Shown piece after piece: positions 47,291-56,884 of a stretch of DNA of 64,000 nucleotides. The stretch covers positions 44,159,578-44,223,577 of the forward strand of contig CM055895.1 of the NCBI GenBank assembly GCA_029582155.1. Reading direction: 5' to 3'. Position numbers and translations under genes: made by a program. How positions within the stretch are numbered: the stretch's first letter is position 1; every line of letters begins with the position of its first letter. Under the pieces are notes generated by a model, which ran no database searches, was not told where the DNA came from, and was given only the letters and a program-made list of their open reading frames with translations. The DNA comes from Panopea generosa (taxonomy: Eukaryota > Mollusca > Bivalvia > Adapedonta > Hiatellidae).

Positions 47291-50200
47291 TTTGTTTGCT
47301 CGCTTTCTGAATCCGAGTCGGCACTATAGAAGCTAGTGTCACTTTCACAGTTTATATCTGTTCTATGCTTCTTGAGAAAGTGATGTTGTTGATTTGAAGA
47401 AAATTTCCTGGCAGTTGATAACATATACAATACAAAGTTAGTAAATGGTAATACATGTACCAATTAAGTGAACATGATCTAATTTATGAAAAGAAAATTA
47501 ACCAAAAGGCATGTCATAACATTCTTAAAATACCATGTTGATGTAATGTCATGTACAAAGCCCATAACTACAGTGAAATCTCCGTAAATCTGACACTCTA
47601 TAAACCGGAATACTCTATAAACCGCGCACTTTCAAAAGTCCAGAAAAAGTCCAGAAAACGTCCAAAAAACACGTTCAATTTCTATACTGTACGTAATAAA
47701 TGTCATGTACTTTAGAGATCAAATTAAGCTTATAGGGAAGATCCCTTTTCGGCAATTTTGAAACTATTTCCTTCCGTAGTGCACTAAAAACGGTTATACA
47801 AGGAATATATAGGCTAGTAGGGAAGATTCCCTTTCAGAATGTCCCAAAAGTAATAAGACGACCCCGTCATTTTTGTATTTAGGGCGTCACATGTAAACCA
47901 GTGGTATCAATGAATAGATCGATACATCTATTTTCAAACAAAACATCATCAGGTTCATGCAAAAATCACCATAAAACACAAGTTAAGAAGTACGGGGAGA
48001 GTGGGGGGGGGGGGGTGCTTTGAAATTAAACGCCATATTTCAAAAAACATCACTGACTTGGACAGCTGACAGCCTCCTCAGTTTGGTGCCAAACGTTATG
48101 AAATAACAAAAGGCGTAATTAAAAATCATGTGCAAATATCCTGTAAAATTCGATATTATCGACAGACATTTGAATATTGTAAGCATTTTTGAAATAAACA
48201 TGCGAATTTGAATAGTGAACAAAATTGCGACGTCACGCCTAGAGTGGAAATTTGTAATGTGATAAAATGTTATGTTTGGTGTAATATGATACTCTGAAGT
48301 TTATTTCACATGGCCTATCCCGAAGTCCTATCTATCGCTGGTACAAACGTGTTTCCAAAAGGTGAGACGAGAGTAACTGACTGTCGGCGAAATTGACGAC
48401 CGCAATCTGATGCGGTGTTCCTGGTACTCAAGTCAGATCTTCGTAAAAAGTGTTCTTGGGAACTCCGGGCCATGTGTCGAAGTGTACATTCTGTGGTTGT
48501 GGTTAGGATCTATGGGTCATCATAGTATTTTGACATATACCAAAAGTGGGATAAGTATCACAAGAATTTTGCTTTGCACAGCGGTTTATACTTAAAAAAA
48601 AAAGATGACGTATTCGAATATCGCATAGCTAACATCAATATCCCCGTACTTCGCGTTACATGTAAGCTTTGGCTTGTCAAATTTAATGTTAAATGTTAGT
48701 GTATAATATTGAAATTATAAGGTTTGTTATGGACACGTGGGTACATGTTAATCAAATAACAGATATCCGATTATCATATTACTTCAAAGGTAAAACAAAT
48801 ATTTTAAATGGATAAAGAGCATATAATTATTAAAACTTAAGAAAATAAGAATGGTTTGATATATCGAATCCACCAAAACATGACAAAATCAATATTTAAA
48901 TCGGAGTGGTAAACTTGAAACAAAATCCCTAATCTAAATATAGACAGCACTTAAATATTGTTTCACGACCTTCACATCGTCATTTGGATTCTTTCTAAAA
49001 TGAAACACATTTTACAACGTGTAAACCTGCATGACGGATCAAACTGAAATGAAATTAAATCACGTAATTCATTTTATATGTCCCAAAATAGTTGCAATTT
49101 TTAGCGGGAAGTCTATTTCAGTTTTACCTAGGCGCATAGCCCAAGTTAGGAAATCCATTTTCAACATATTATTTTAGCATGTTTAAATAGATATCCTTTT
49201 AGCAATACGGGGCCAATGAATGTATATAGCCATAATATATAGGCATGATATGTTGGTGGGGTAATGGAGTATTTTAGCCAATTTTAAAATTTTGAAAAAT
49301 TCTGATTTACTCCCTTTAAATGCTTGTATAGGGTATCTTATTTCACTATATATATATATATTTAATGTTTACTAATACTTAAATGGAAACACAAGTATAT
49401 TTAATATTTTAAAAAAAAAATGAATGGCATTATTAAAAAGTCAACACTCGTTTTGTATGTGTTACAGTGCTAAATAATTAAAATATATAAGTTAAGGTTG
49501 GAATGGAGTTCATCGCATACGACATGAATATGTTCATTTAAATCCTTTATAGCAATTATGTTGTTAAAAATCCATAATATCTAGATCTAGTTTTTGAAAG
49601 TACATTTGATGCTTTGATTTTTTTTTCTTTTGTTCAGATATCCCAATTTAAAGATAACTTTGCATGATTATGGTATTTATAATAAACTAATATATGTATT
49701 CCGTTGCAATAAATTCTCAAATGCATTCTTTAGTATTTGAGTATATCAGAAACATGGTGACGTTCAAAATGTTACTTTATTTGCACCTAGAGATCTTTGA
49801 CCCCAAATTTTGCATTTATAATACAACTTTTTTCTTGGTAATATGGTCAAGTATAGTCTAAAATCACTTTCTATTACAACAGACTTCCATGAACTTTTCG
49901 TACCTCATGCGATGGTTTTTGGATTTTTTTTACCAGACTATGCATTTAACAGATCTTTTATATAAGAAACGAGAAAAAAATCGGACAGATGTGTTTCGGT
50001 GAGTCATTGTATGACGTAACGTCTAAAAAAACGTCATTTAACCATGACAAATCGACGTCATTTATCTCTTAAGTCATTTTCTTTGTTTTCAACCATAATT
50101 TGTATTATGCTTAAGACAATAGTCTACTCTATTACCGCTTGTAATACATACTTGGCCTTATATTTTTAACGTTGGCTTCGAATGGCTAAGTTTCACTTCA

Positions 50201-50424
50201 TTTACTTCAAGTAGTTTGATATGATTTTTTGTTGACTTGGAAGAACTAGAATATTTATTGAATCGGTCACATCGAATTAAAATGAAACTTAATTGATTAA
50301 AAAAATGCCGATTTTTGTTTGTTGAACCATTAGTATAAGTGGATATTGTAGAAAATAAATCAAATTAATATTGAATTATGCATGTTCCGCCTTTACGTTT
50401 GATTGGATCTCGGTCATCCTGTTG
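47291..50424. other. mostly unexplained AT-rich DNA
   Basis: 47571-47640 ('cagtgaaatctccgtaaatc', then 'ctataaaccgg' twice) reads like one terminal repeat of a DNA transposon. No opposite end was found. 48003-48015 is a 13-nt G run. The stretch 48300-48520 has higher complexity and an open frame (48410-48595) but no recognised domain. No other feature seen. Confidence 0.4.
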
Positions 50425-50520
50425 CCGTGGTCGTGGTCTAAGATTATATCGTTTAATTACCACCGCTCAACGCTGAGGCCATGGGTTCGAATCTCGGTCC
50501 GACACAACTAAGTAAGAAAA
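50425..50520 (+). repeat. tRNA-like SINE head, plus strand
   Basis: 'ttgccgtggtcgtggtctaa' and the good B box 'catgggttcgaatctcgg' lie 60 bp apart. It resembles 8428-8545. Confidence 0.65.
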
Positions 50521-50539
50521 TTTGCCAGTACTTACATCA

Positions 50540-50700
50540 GGTGATGGTTCGACTGAGATTTGTTCTGAGGTTTTACTCATTAACTGACAAATATTCTCAC
50601 ATGAAGTTATTGGACCGTGCCGGGCTCGAACCTACAACTTCAGCGGTGAAAGATAAGTAGTCATCAGACGACAGCATCTTTGACCACTCAGCCACATTTT
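50540..50700 (-). repeat. SINE family D, minus strand
   Basis: 'cattaactgacaaatattc', 'aagttattggaccgtgcc', 'gggctcgaacctacaac' and a reversed A box near 'tgaccactcagccac' match 4848-5002 and 8150-8312. Confidence 0.75.
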
Positions 50701-50713
50701 AATTGAATAATTA

Positions 50714-50733
50714 CTTATTCATTTTTGTTTCAG
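50714..50733 (+). promoter_or_regulatory. probable splice acceptor for the sulfotransferase coding exon
   Basis: A pyrimidine-rich run followed by 'gtttcag' ends at 50733, 174 bp before the start ATG. It suggests that the coding sequence sits in one large exon preceded by an intron in the 5' UTR. No upstream exon could be identified. Confidence 0.45.
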
Positions 50734-50907
50734 ACCGAACATACCGCTTATATTTCAATACCATAAGTTTAACCAGACAAAGCAGGGATGGATGGAACCC
50801 AATAACAAACTGCGTGTGATTTTATTTGACTACAGTCCGTTCATTTGACGTTTTTAAGGGAAGCACAAGCAAAGTGAATTACACCAATATCAAATATCGT
50901 GGCTAAA

Positions 50908-52089
50908 ATGTATTTACTCAGACTCAGACATTACTTAGACCATAAATGTGTTATACCACTTTTGGTAATACTGGTATTCTTCTTAAGAATTATAACCAGA
51001 CTGCAGCTACGACAAGATGACAGGGAAATCGCTTATGTTAAAGGCGCTGGTACACTTCAGAACAATATATCTAACAAAGAAAATCTAAATTCAGATGAAT
51101 ATAATAGAATTTCAAATTCGACGATGTGTCCCTATTCCAACGTGACAGCTAAAGAAGATGACAATATTAATGATAAAGTTATTTTTGAATACTCCAATAA
51201 ACTGCTTGGACATATTGAAACGATTCGCAAAGATCATATTCTTCACAATGAACTTTTTAAAAACGGTACTCTTATCAAACGGCTACCAAAATGCATCATT
51301 GTTGGAGTAGGAAAGTCAGGAACTGAAGAGATAAAAGAGTTTATGACAGTACACCCATCAATAGTGGCGGCGAATAACGAAGTGGACTATTTTAATAATT
51401 TCATCACGTTTCTAAACCGACCAGGTAATTACAAGAAAGGGCCAATATGGTATAAAAGTCAAATGCCTCCAAGCTATGCGGAGCAAATCACGGTTGAGAA
51501 AACGCCACGATATTTTTGTTCACCAGAAGCACCGCAACTAATTTACGAGATGAACAAACATATGAAGTTGATACTGATAGTACGGGAGCCAGTAGCAAGG
51601 ACTGTGTCACACTTCACATGGCGACAACAGTCTTATCCAAAGAAAATCCAGTATGAAATGTTTGAAAAACATATCTATAAAAACGGTATGATAAACATTA
51701 TGAGCGAATTTGTTCAGGAATCCTTGTATGACAATTGTATGAAACATTGGTTACAATATTTTGACCTGAAACAGTTGTTTATTGTGGAGAGTAAGGAATT
51801 TCAGTACAACCCTTCATGTGTATTACAACAAGTTGAGAATTTTCTCGGACTACAGAAAGTATTTAACAAACATTTATTCGTCTTTAATGAAGAAAAGGGG
51901 TTTTATTGTGTAAGAAAAAAGGTAAACAAAGCACTAAGAGAGTCAAAAGCGTATTGTTATGCAAAGGGTCGCGGACGGAATGCGCATGTACCAAGTGTCA
52001 ATGCAACAGTTATTACCATCATGCAGGAATTCTTCGAACACCACAACGAAGCATTTTTTAAAATGATAGGACGGAGATTTGACTGGTGA
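50908..52089 (+). CDS. heparan-sulfate 3-O-sulfotransferase-like protein
   Basis: A single uninterrupted 393-residue frame. It likely transfers sulfate from PAPS to a glycan amino-sugar in the Golgi. Residues 14-34 form a signal-anchor helix, giving type II topology. Five N-glycosylation sequons follow. The 5'-PAPS loop is KCIIVGVGKSGT (128-139). Glu158 in NNEVDYF is at the position of the catalytic base. The 3'-phosphate site is KLILIVREPVARTVSHF (220-236). Cys334 and Cys350 fit the family's C-terminal disulfide, followed by GRGRNAH (354-360) and the end GRRFDW, matching the usual G-x-x-F-x-W. Length suits the family. The ATG at 50908 was chosen over an upstream in-frame GTG because eukaryotic starts need ATG. 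It is flanked by SINEs on the left and a LINE tail on the right. Exact subclass (3-OST or a related mollusc expansion) is not settled. Confidence 0.88.
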   Translation: MYLLRLRHYLDHKCVIPLLVILVFFLRIITRLQLRQDDREIAYVKGAGTLQNNISNKENLNSDEYNRISNSTMCPYSNVTAKEDDNINDKVIFEYSNKLLGHIETIRKDHILHNELFKNGTLIKRLPKCIIVGVGKSGTEEIKEFMTVHPSIVAANNEVDYFNNFITFLNRPGNYKKGPIWYKSQMPPSYAEQITVEKTPRYFCSPEAPQLIYEMNKHMKLILIVREPVARTVSHFTWRQQSYPKKIQYEMFEKHIYKNGMINIMSEFVQESLYDNCMKHWLQYFDLKQLFIVESKEFQYNPSCVLQQVENFLGLQKVFNKHLFVFNEEKGFYCVRKKVNKALRESKAYCYAKGRGRNAHVPSVNATVITIMQEFFEHHNEAFFKMIGRRFDW

Positions 52090-52137
52090 ACACAGACTTG
52101 GTATTTGAATTTTATATTATTTAAATTATTGACTTTA

Positions 52138-52143
52138 AATAAA
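52138..52143 (+). terminator. poly(A) signal of the sulfotransferase gene
   Basis: AATAAA lies 49 bp after the stop codon, at a normal distance for a short 3' UTR. Seen directly; use is inferred. Confidence 0.6.
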
Positions 52144-52186
52144 TTTAACATTTTGAGATGATAATCTGTTCACTCTGATCTATTCC

Positions 52187-52493
52187 GGCCGATCGTTCGG
52201 TCGTTATATAGACAAAAACACGGACCCCGCTCTCCCTGCTTGTGTCTGTCACATGGCAGTGAGATTTGAGCACGTTAATTGGACAATCGATAGAAAACAC
52301 AAATCATTATCTCTTCATCTGTTCTTTGTATACGGAGAAGAGACGCATTGTGTTACAAAAACTACGAGAATTAAACATACAACCAACTGTAAATACACTT
52401 TTGTTTGGAGGTCCCTTGTTATCCATTGAAATAAATACAAGCTTATTTCTAACAGTTCAATACTATATAATAGCATTAAAAAGATTCAAGTAG
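52187..52493 (+). pseudogene. C-terminal end of a LINE ORF2
   Basis: The frame from about 52266 reads 'IENTNHYLFICSLYTEKRR', 'LRELNIQPTVNTLLFGGP', 'LSIEINTSLFLTVQYYI' and ends in KRFK. The H-x3-C knuckle and the 'LLFG.p.ls.e.N..lf..VQ.yI..t.RF' ending are typical for the C-terminus of CR1/L2-like LINE polymerases. Only this tail remains, as expected for a strongly 5'-truncated insertion. It starts about 50 bp beyond the poly(A) signal of the sulfotransferase gene. Confidence 0.75.
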
Positions 52494-52665
52494 TGCATAA
52501 ACCACTTAACAGTTAATACTTTTAATATCCTTTCAAATCTTAATTTTAACTAACATTTATTTGAACTTATTTTCGATATATCTGTACATAACTGACCATA
52601 CCTACCATTAAGTCCCTCAATGGCTATTCCTATACCTGATGTGACGAACAGCAAAATTCCACCCA

Positions 52666-52667
<2 letters not shown>

Positions 52668-52697
<30 letters not shown>

Positions 52698-52704
52698 TCT
52701 CTCA

Positions 52705-52736
<32 letters not shown>

Positions 52737-52737
52737 G
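52668..52737. repeat. (CT)n microsatellite
   Basis: A CT run of about 70 bp with a few CA interruptions. The 106-codon frame that spans it is a by-product. Confidence 0.9.
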
Positions 52738-53219
52738 TTCGTTACAATACGCAAAGTTTCTTGACATATTCTATTAAGATATATATATATATATGTGTAA
52801 TATGTAATGTAAGAGCATCTACAGATCCTTACACTAACATTCAGTGTTTTTGTAATTCAACTTTTATTTCATCAATGTATCAATATTATTACATAAACGA
52901 TACAAAACATGATAATGTTCTTTATACATTCTGGTTATAATAATTCGCATTGTTCAGGTTAAATTGCATATATATCAACACAGTCTCAATAACAAACAAC
53001 ATCTCCATGTTTTTGCCAGTAGGTGAACAATCTACTTAAAATGATAATTAGATAAAAACAACTTTTTTTTCGTTGAAAAAAATAAAAGAAAAAAAAGGAA
53101 GATTTTGATTTTTTTATGACTAATAATGAAGAGTGAAAAAAAGGGGGGGGAAAAAGATTGTCTTGTCCATGTAAATATCGTTAGCAATTCCTAACAGCTT
53201 TCCCAGTTTTGAATTTTAT

Positions 53220-54640
53220 TTTCATTAATAATATTTTAACGGAGAAAAAGTCTCCATTTTGCTTCATGAGTTTCTAATTTGTCATGTTTGAGAGTTATTT
53301 CTCGTTCTATCTCGATTCTTCTTTCCATATACTTTTTGAACAATTGTATTTTTGGAACTCTTTTTTGTGATTAACTTACAAATATGAAATATTTTGCACA
53401 TATAAGAATAAAGTTTTTTAAATTATTTATACTAGGATTGTTTGTAACAATTCCGAAGGTAATTATGTCTTTACATATATTTATATTAAAGTTTATATCG
53501 TTTAAATATGTCCTAAGCTCAGTCTAGAATGTTTGCACATGAAAGCATTCCAAGAACAAATGATTAGTTATTTCTATATTACCATTACAAAAGTCACACA
53601 AGTTTGAATTTACTATTTTAAATTTCTTCAATGACTTATTTGTTGGGATTACGCGCATCAAGTATTTGTATTGGAAGTTTCTTAATTTTTATCAATTGTA
53701 GATTTGATTGGAATAGTGTATATTTTCTTCCAGTCCAACTGAATATGTTGAAAGTCTGACTCACATTTTATTTCAGATTTAACTTCAGTTTTTTGTTCAT
53801 TTTTCAATTGATACCTATATAAAAATTGATTTGTTTGTTTGCTTAAAATTAGTTTTGTAATAGGTTTACATTGTCTTGGGTATCGATTGGTTCATCTTTT
53901 AATCTTTCTTTCCATTCGTTAGGTATGCTTGATACTAATTGGTTATATCTAAGAAATTCTGATCTAGATAATCTATATAAAGTTTTAAATTCGCTGAAAT
54001 TATAACATTTTTTTTTTTCTAAAATCATATATGTTTTGTATATATTTGATTCCTTTTTCTAACCAATCAATGTAGCATAACGTATGAAGATTTAAAGTTA
54101 TATTTGTATTATTACATAAAATTTCTTTATTTATGCTCATTTTCCTATCAAACTTGTTAATTTTGATCTATGATATTATGATTTCCTTTAGAAAGTTATC
54201 GTTTTTATACATTTTCAAAACATCTTTTTCTGGCAAATTACTTTCAAAAATGACTACCACGGTGACCATACTTATTGAGTTTATTTAGATATATGACTTT
54301 CCATTGACCGAAATTGCTGTTATCAAGTAATCTTTTTATCCAACTTGATTTAAGAGAGTTTATGAACATTTCAATATCAATCATTTTTAGACCTCCATTT
54401 TCATAGTCTTGAGTTAGTGTTGTCCTTTTTATTTTATCATGTTTGAACTCGTACATCGTGCTTATTATTGTTTTTATTATACTTGGTGGTGGGTTTGGTA
54501 AAACTGACAAAAGATGAATCAGTTTTTTGGAAGTGTATATGTTTTAATGACAGTAATTTTCCCTAGTAGAGTAAGCTTTCTATGTTGCCAACTTTTCAAA
54601 CAATTTTTTAATTCTTCATTTTCTTCATGCTTGTGATTTA
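53220..54640 (-). pseudogene. C-terminal third of an L1/Tx1-like LINE ORF2
   Basis: Read on the minus strand from 54640: 'LKSWQHRKLTLLGKITVIKT', 'LPNPPPSIIKTI', 'DYENGGLKMIDIEMFINSLK', 'SSWIKRLLDNSNFGQWK', 'YLNKLNKYG'. Then, after stops, 'KSEIKCESDFQHIQLDWKKI', 'PTNKSLKKFKIVNSNLCDFC' and 'ITNHLFLECF' (a CCHC knuckle), and a tail near 53300. These are successive signatures of the region after the RT core in L1/Tx1-type elements. Several stops and frameshifts make it a relic. The RT core itself is not present. Confidence 0.85.
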
Positions 54641-55214
54641 GTTATTTTGCTGTATTAAAAAGTATGCTCTCAATAAAAGCTTGCATATGTATTTGAGGCC
54701 ATGTTGTTGTATTTCCATAATTTGCTTCCAATGAAAACCTTATTGCAACTGTACAATTTACCAAATAGCTATTGCTCTTAATAAAGCGTACGAGTGGGTT
54801 GGAAAATTCGTAGACTTTTGCCACGACTTATTCTTATCAACTATACAATGCTCAATAGTGTTATTTTATTTGAAATAAATGTATATGGGACATTTTTTGA
54901 AATTGTTAGCATGGTACATCAACTATTATAAAATAAAGCGCTATTCAAAGCGTAATAGAAAGATATGTCGGAGCAAAATTATGACGTTTTCACCTAAAAC
55001 CGACGTCAATATTGTAAACAGGTGCTTTTGTATCACATTTATTGAGTCACTCTTTCTTAAAATACTCTCCTCCGTGGTCTATAAATTTTGCCATCACTTA
55101 CACCATTGAGTGAACATGTTAATGAAATCCGAAGATGGTAAACTGGACACAACATTCAGTATAGCACGTTTTAATTCCAACATGTCTTCAAATCGACTTC
55201 CTATTTGTTCTTTT
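54641..55214. other. no gene recognised
   Basis: AT-rich, short chance frames only (54642-54824 minus, 54879-55109 plus). No repeat match found in the window. Confidence 0.4.
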
Positions 55215-55592
55215 TTTAATGGCCGGGCCCGATTAGCTCACTCGTTAGCGCGCCTGACTATCAATCAAGGGGTCGTAAATTCGAATCCCCGCCTTGCTAC
55301 ATTCTCCGTGATGGTTGATATACGACATTGCGTCTCATTATCGGTCGTCTCTCACCGCTGATTGAAGTTGGAAAGTTATCAGTTACTTTCGGAGATGGCG
55401 TGTGCTCGAGTACTGGTTAATCTTCCAGAATCCCAGGAAAGTTATCAGTTACTTGCGGAGATAACGTGTGCTCGGGTACTGGTTAACCTTCCAGAATCAC
55501 ATGAAAGAGTTGTTATGTTAACTGATCGTCTACTAGCCCTTGATGGCAAAAAAATGACGCTAAATATTCAATCAATCAATCAATCTATTTTA
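55215..55592 (+). repeat. full-length tRNA-derived SINE, family B
   Basis: The best reference copy in the window. It has A box 'gattagctcactcgttagcg' and B box 'gtaaattcgaatccccgcc'. The body contains an internal duplication of about 60 bp: 'gttatcagttactt(t/g)cggag' occurs at 55374 and 55440, each followed by 'gtgtgctcg(a/g)gtactggtt'. A conserved 3' end ('gacgctaaatattc') leads into an (aatc)n tail. The duplicated body explains why copies at 1113, 5068, 21325 and 29690 differ in length. Confidence 0.9.
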
Positions 55593-55681
55593 ATTAACTG
55601 ATTATTTTGCTATAATGTCTTGTCTGCTGCATCTTGTGTTATACTATCTTGTCTTTTGATTGCATGTATTGTCACGTTTGT

Positions 55682-55916
55682 CTATTTTACCTTTTGTTTA
55701 CTCCTTTCATGTCTTGTCTAAGAGTAATTCCCTCAATTCGTTATTTCTCTTCACTTATGTGCTATGTAAATTAAAATGATTCCGTTGTGTCGATTATGTT
55801 CCTTATCGACACGACGGAATCATTTTAAATTACATAGCACATGAGTGGAGAGAAATAACGAATTGAGGGAATTAATCTTAGACAAGACGTGAAAGGAGTA
55901 AACAAAAGGAAAATAG
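55682..55916. repeat. near-perfect palindrome, ~112-bp arms
   Basis: 55682-55794 and 55805-55916 are inverted copies with only a handful of mismatches and a 10-nt loop (55795-55804). The inner arms carry 'atcgacac(a/g)acggaatcat'. It is far better matched than other inverted repeats here, so either young, maintained by gene conversion, or an assembly or snap-back artefact. No coding capacity. Confidence 0.9.
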
Positions 55917-56092
55917 CCGATATCCTTGTCCTTGATATTTTGTCTGCACATTCATTCCGGCCAACTCGCTCGGGAATTATCGGATTTATGATAGTTGTTG
56001 ATTTAATCGACACAAACATTCTGAATTCAAAACACGCATTACAGAAGCAGAAAAGAATACATGTTTCTGAATAAAAAGTTCATAAAAAAAAC

Positions 56093-56098
56093 TTTATT
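56093..56098 (-). terminator. poly(A) signal of the BRI3-like gene
   Basis: AATAAA on the minus strand, about 100 bp after the stop codon at 56199 and just before an A-rich run. Seen directly; use inferred. Confidence 0.5.
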
Positions 56099-56198
56099 TA
56101 CATAATAGCATTTAAATAAACAGTGTTAAACATGTTATATCAAAATATCCAATATCTAAAAAGGTCATGCCTCTTTAACTGTTTGAGTAGTGCAACCT

Positions 56199-56327
56199 TT
56201 ATCCTATAAGTATTCCGCAGTTGTTACACTTTTTCTGCAGTGTCATCAAACAGAAGATTATTCCGCAAGGAAAAAGGAATATAGCCATAAATAATCCGAC
56301 CCCTGTGGCCTCCGATCTTGTGCTAAG
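56199..56327 (-). CDS. BRI3-like membrane protein, last exon
   Basis: On the minus strand an acceptor 'ttttctgtttcag' leads into 42 codons and a stop. The peptide has a hydrophobic helix GLFMAIFLFPCGIIFCLMTL followed by QKKCNNCGILIG. Members of the BRI3 (brain protein I3) family, small lysosomal/endosomal membrane proteins, end in the same way: a helix with a FP-G motif, a short basic stretch, then CxxCG and a few residues. The exon starts in phase 0 and joins the exon at 63134-63228 without breaking the frame. The CPxC/V part that usually precedes the helix is weak here (only GSCQH in the upstream exon), so an extra small exon may be missing. Recognition is by motif only. Confidence 0.6.
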   Translation of the reverse strand, partial: LSTRSEATGVGLFMAIFLFPCGIIFCLMTLQKKCNNCGILIG

Positions 56328-56884
56328 CTGAAACAGAAAAATATATGTGTGTATGTTATATTCTTGTTATAAAAAACTTGAAAAATTATTCAATATCATG
56401 TAATGAAAATACAAACATACCAAACAAAACAGTTAACCAGACACCGAGGATTTTGGTTGATGCCTCAACTAATTGAAATCGAATTTTATCAAATTTGACA
56501 TTTGGAAGAAAATAAAAACACTATCTTATAGCAATTGTTTGTAAATTTTAAGATCATTGTTGAATTATATTCTAATGACAGCAGTACTTAAATTAATTTT
56601 CGCAATATTCAATGGTCAGCATTAGTATCGAGTGCGTCCCCCGTTCGCCCGAATAGCTGCTTGGCAACGACTCCTCGTGGATATAAGATAGATCTGCATG
56701 TATCGTTGACTTTTGGAACCAGCTACATAAGATATTAAGATATACTGACACAAAGCATGCAGATGCACGAGTACTCGTACAAACGTTGTGATCAACAAAG
56801 TGAATCTCAGTGAAACACTGGTCATAAAAAATAAATAATGGATGTCAATGTCAAAAAAACACACACAGCGGGTTATATAGTCAG
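56328..56884. other. intron of the BRI3-like gene, left part
   Basis: AT-rich, with a minus-strand open frame of 80 codons (56622-56864) that shows no splice sites or domain. It ends where the 35-bp array begins. Confidence 0.4.

Noticed and set aside
48300..48595. A Tc1-like transposase fragment
   Set aside because: A vague resemblance of composition only; no catalytic or helix-turn-helix motif could be read in any frame.
50899..50907. GTG at 50899 as start of the sulfotransferase
   Set aside because: A eukaryotic gene should start at ATG. The in-frame ATG at 50908 keeps the whole signal anchor.
52620..52940. 106-codon frame with a Ser/Leu repeat
   Set aside because: It is the translation of the CT microsatellite and AT-rich flank.
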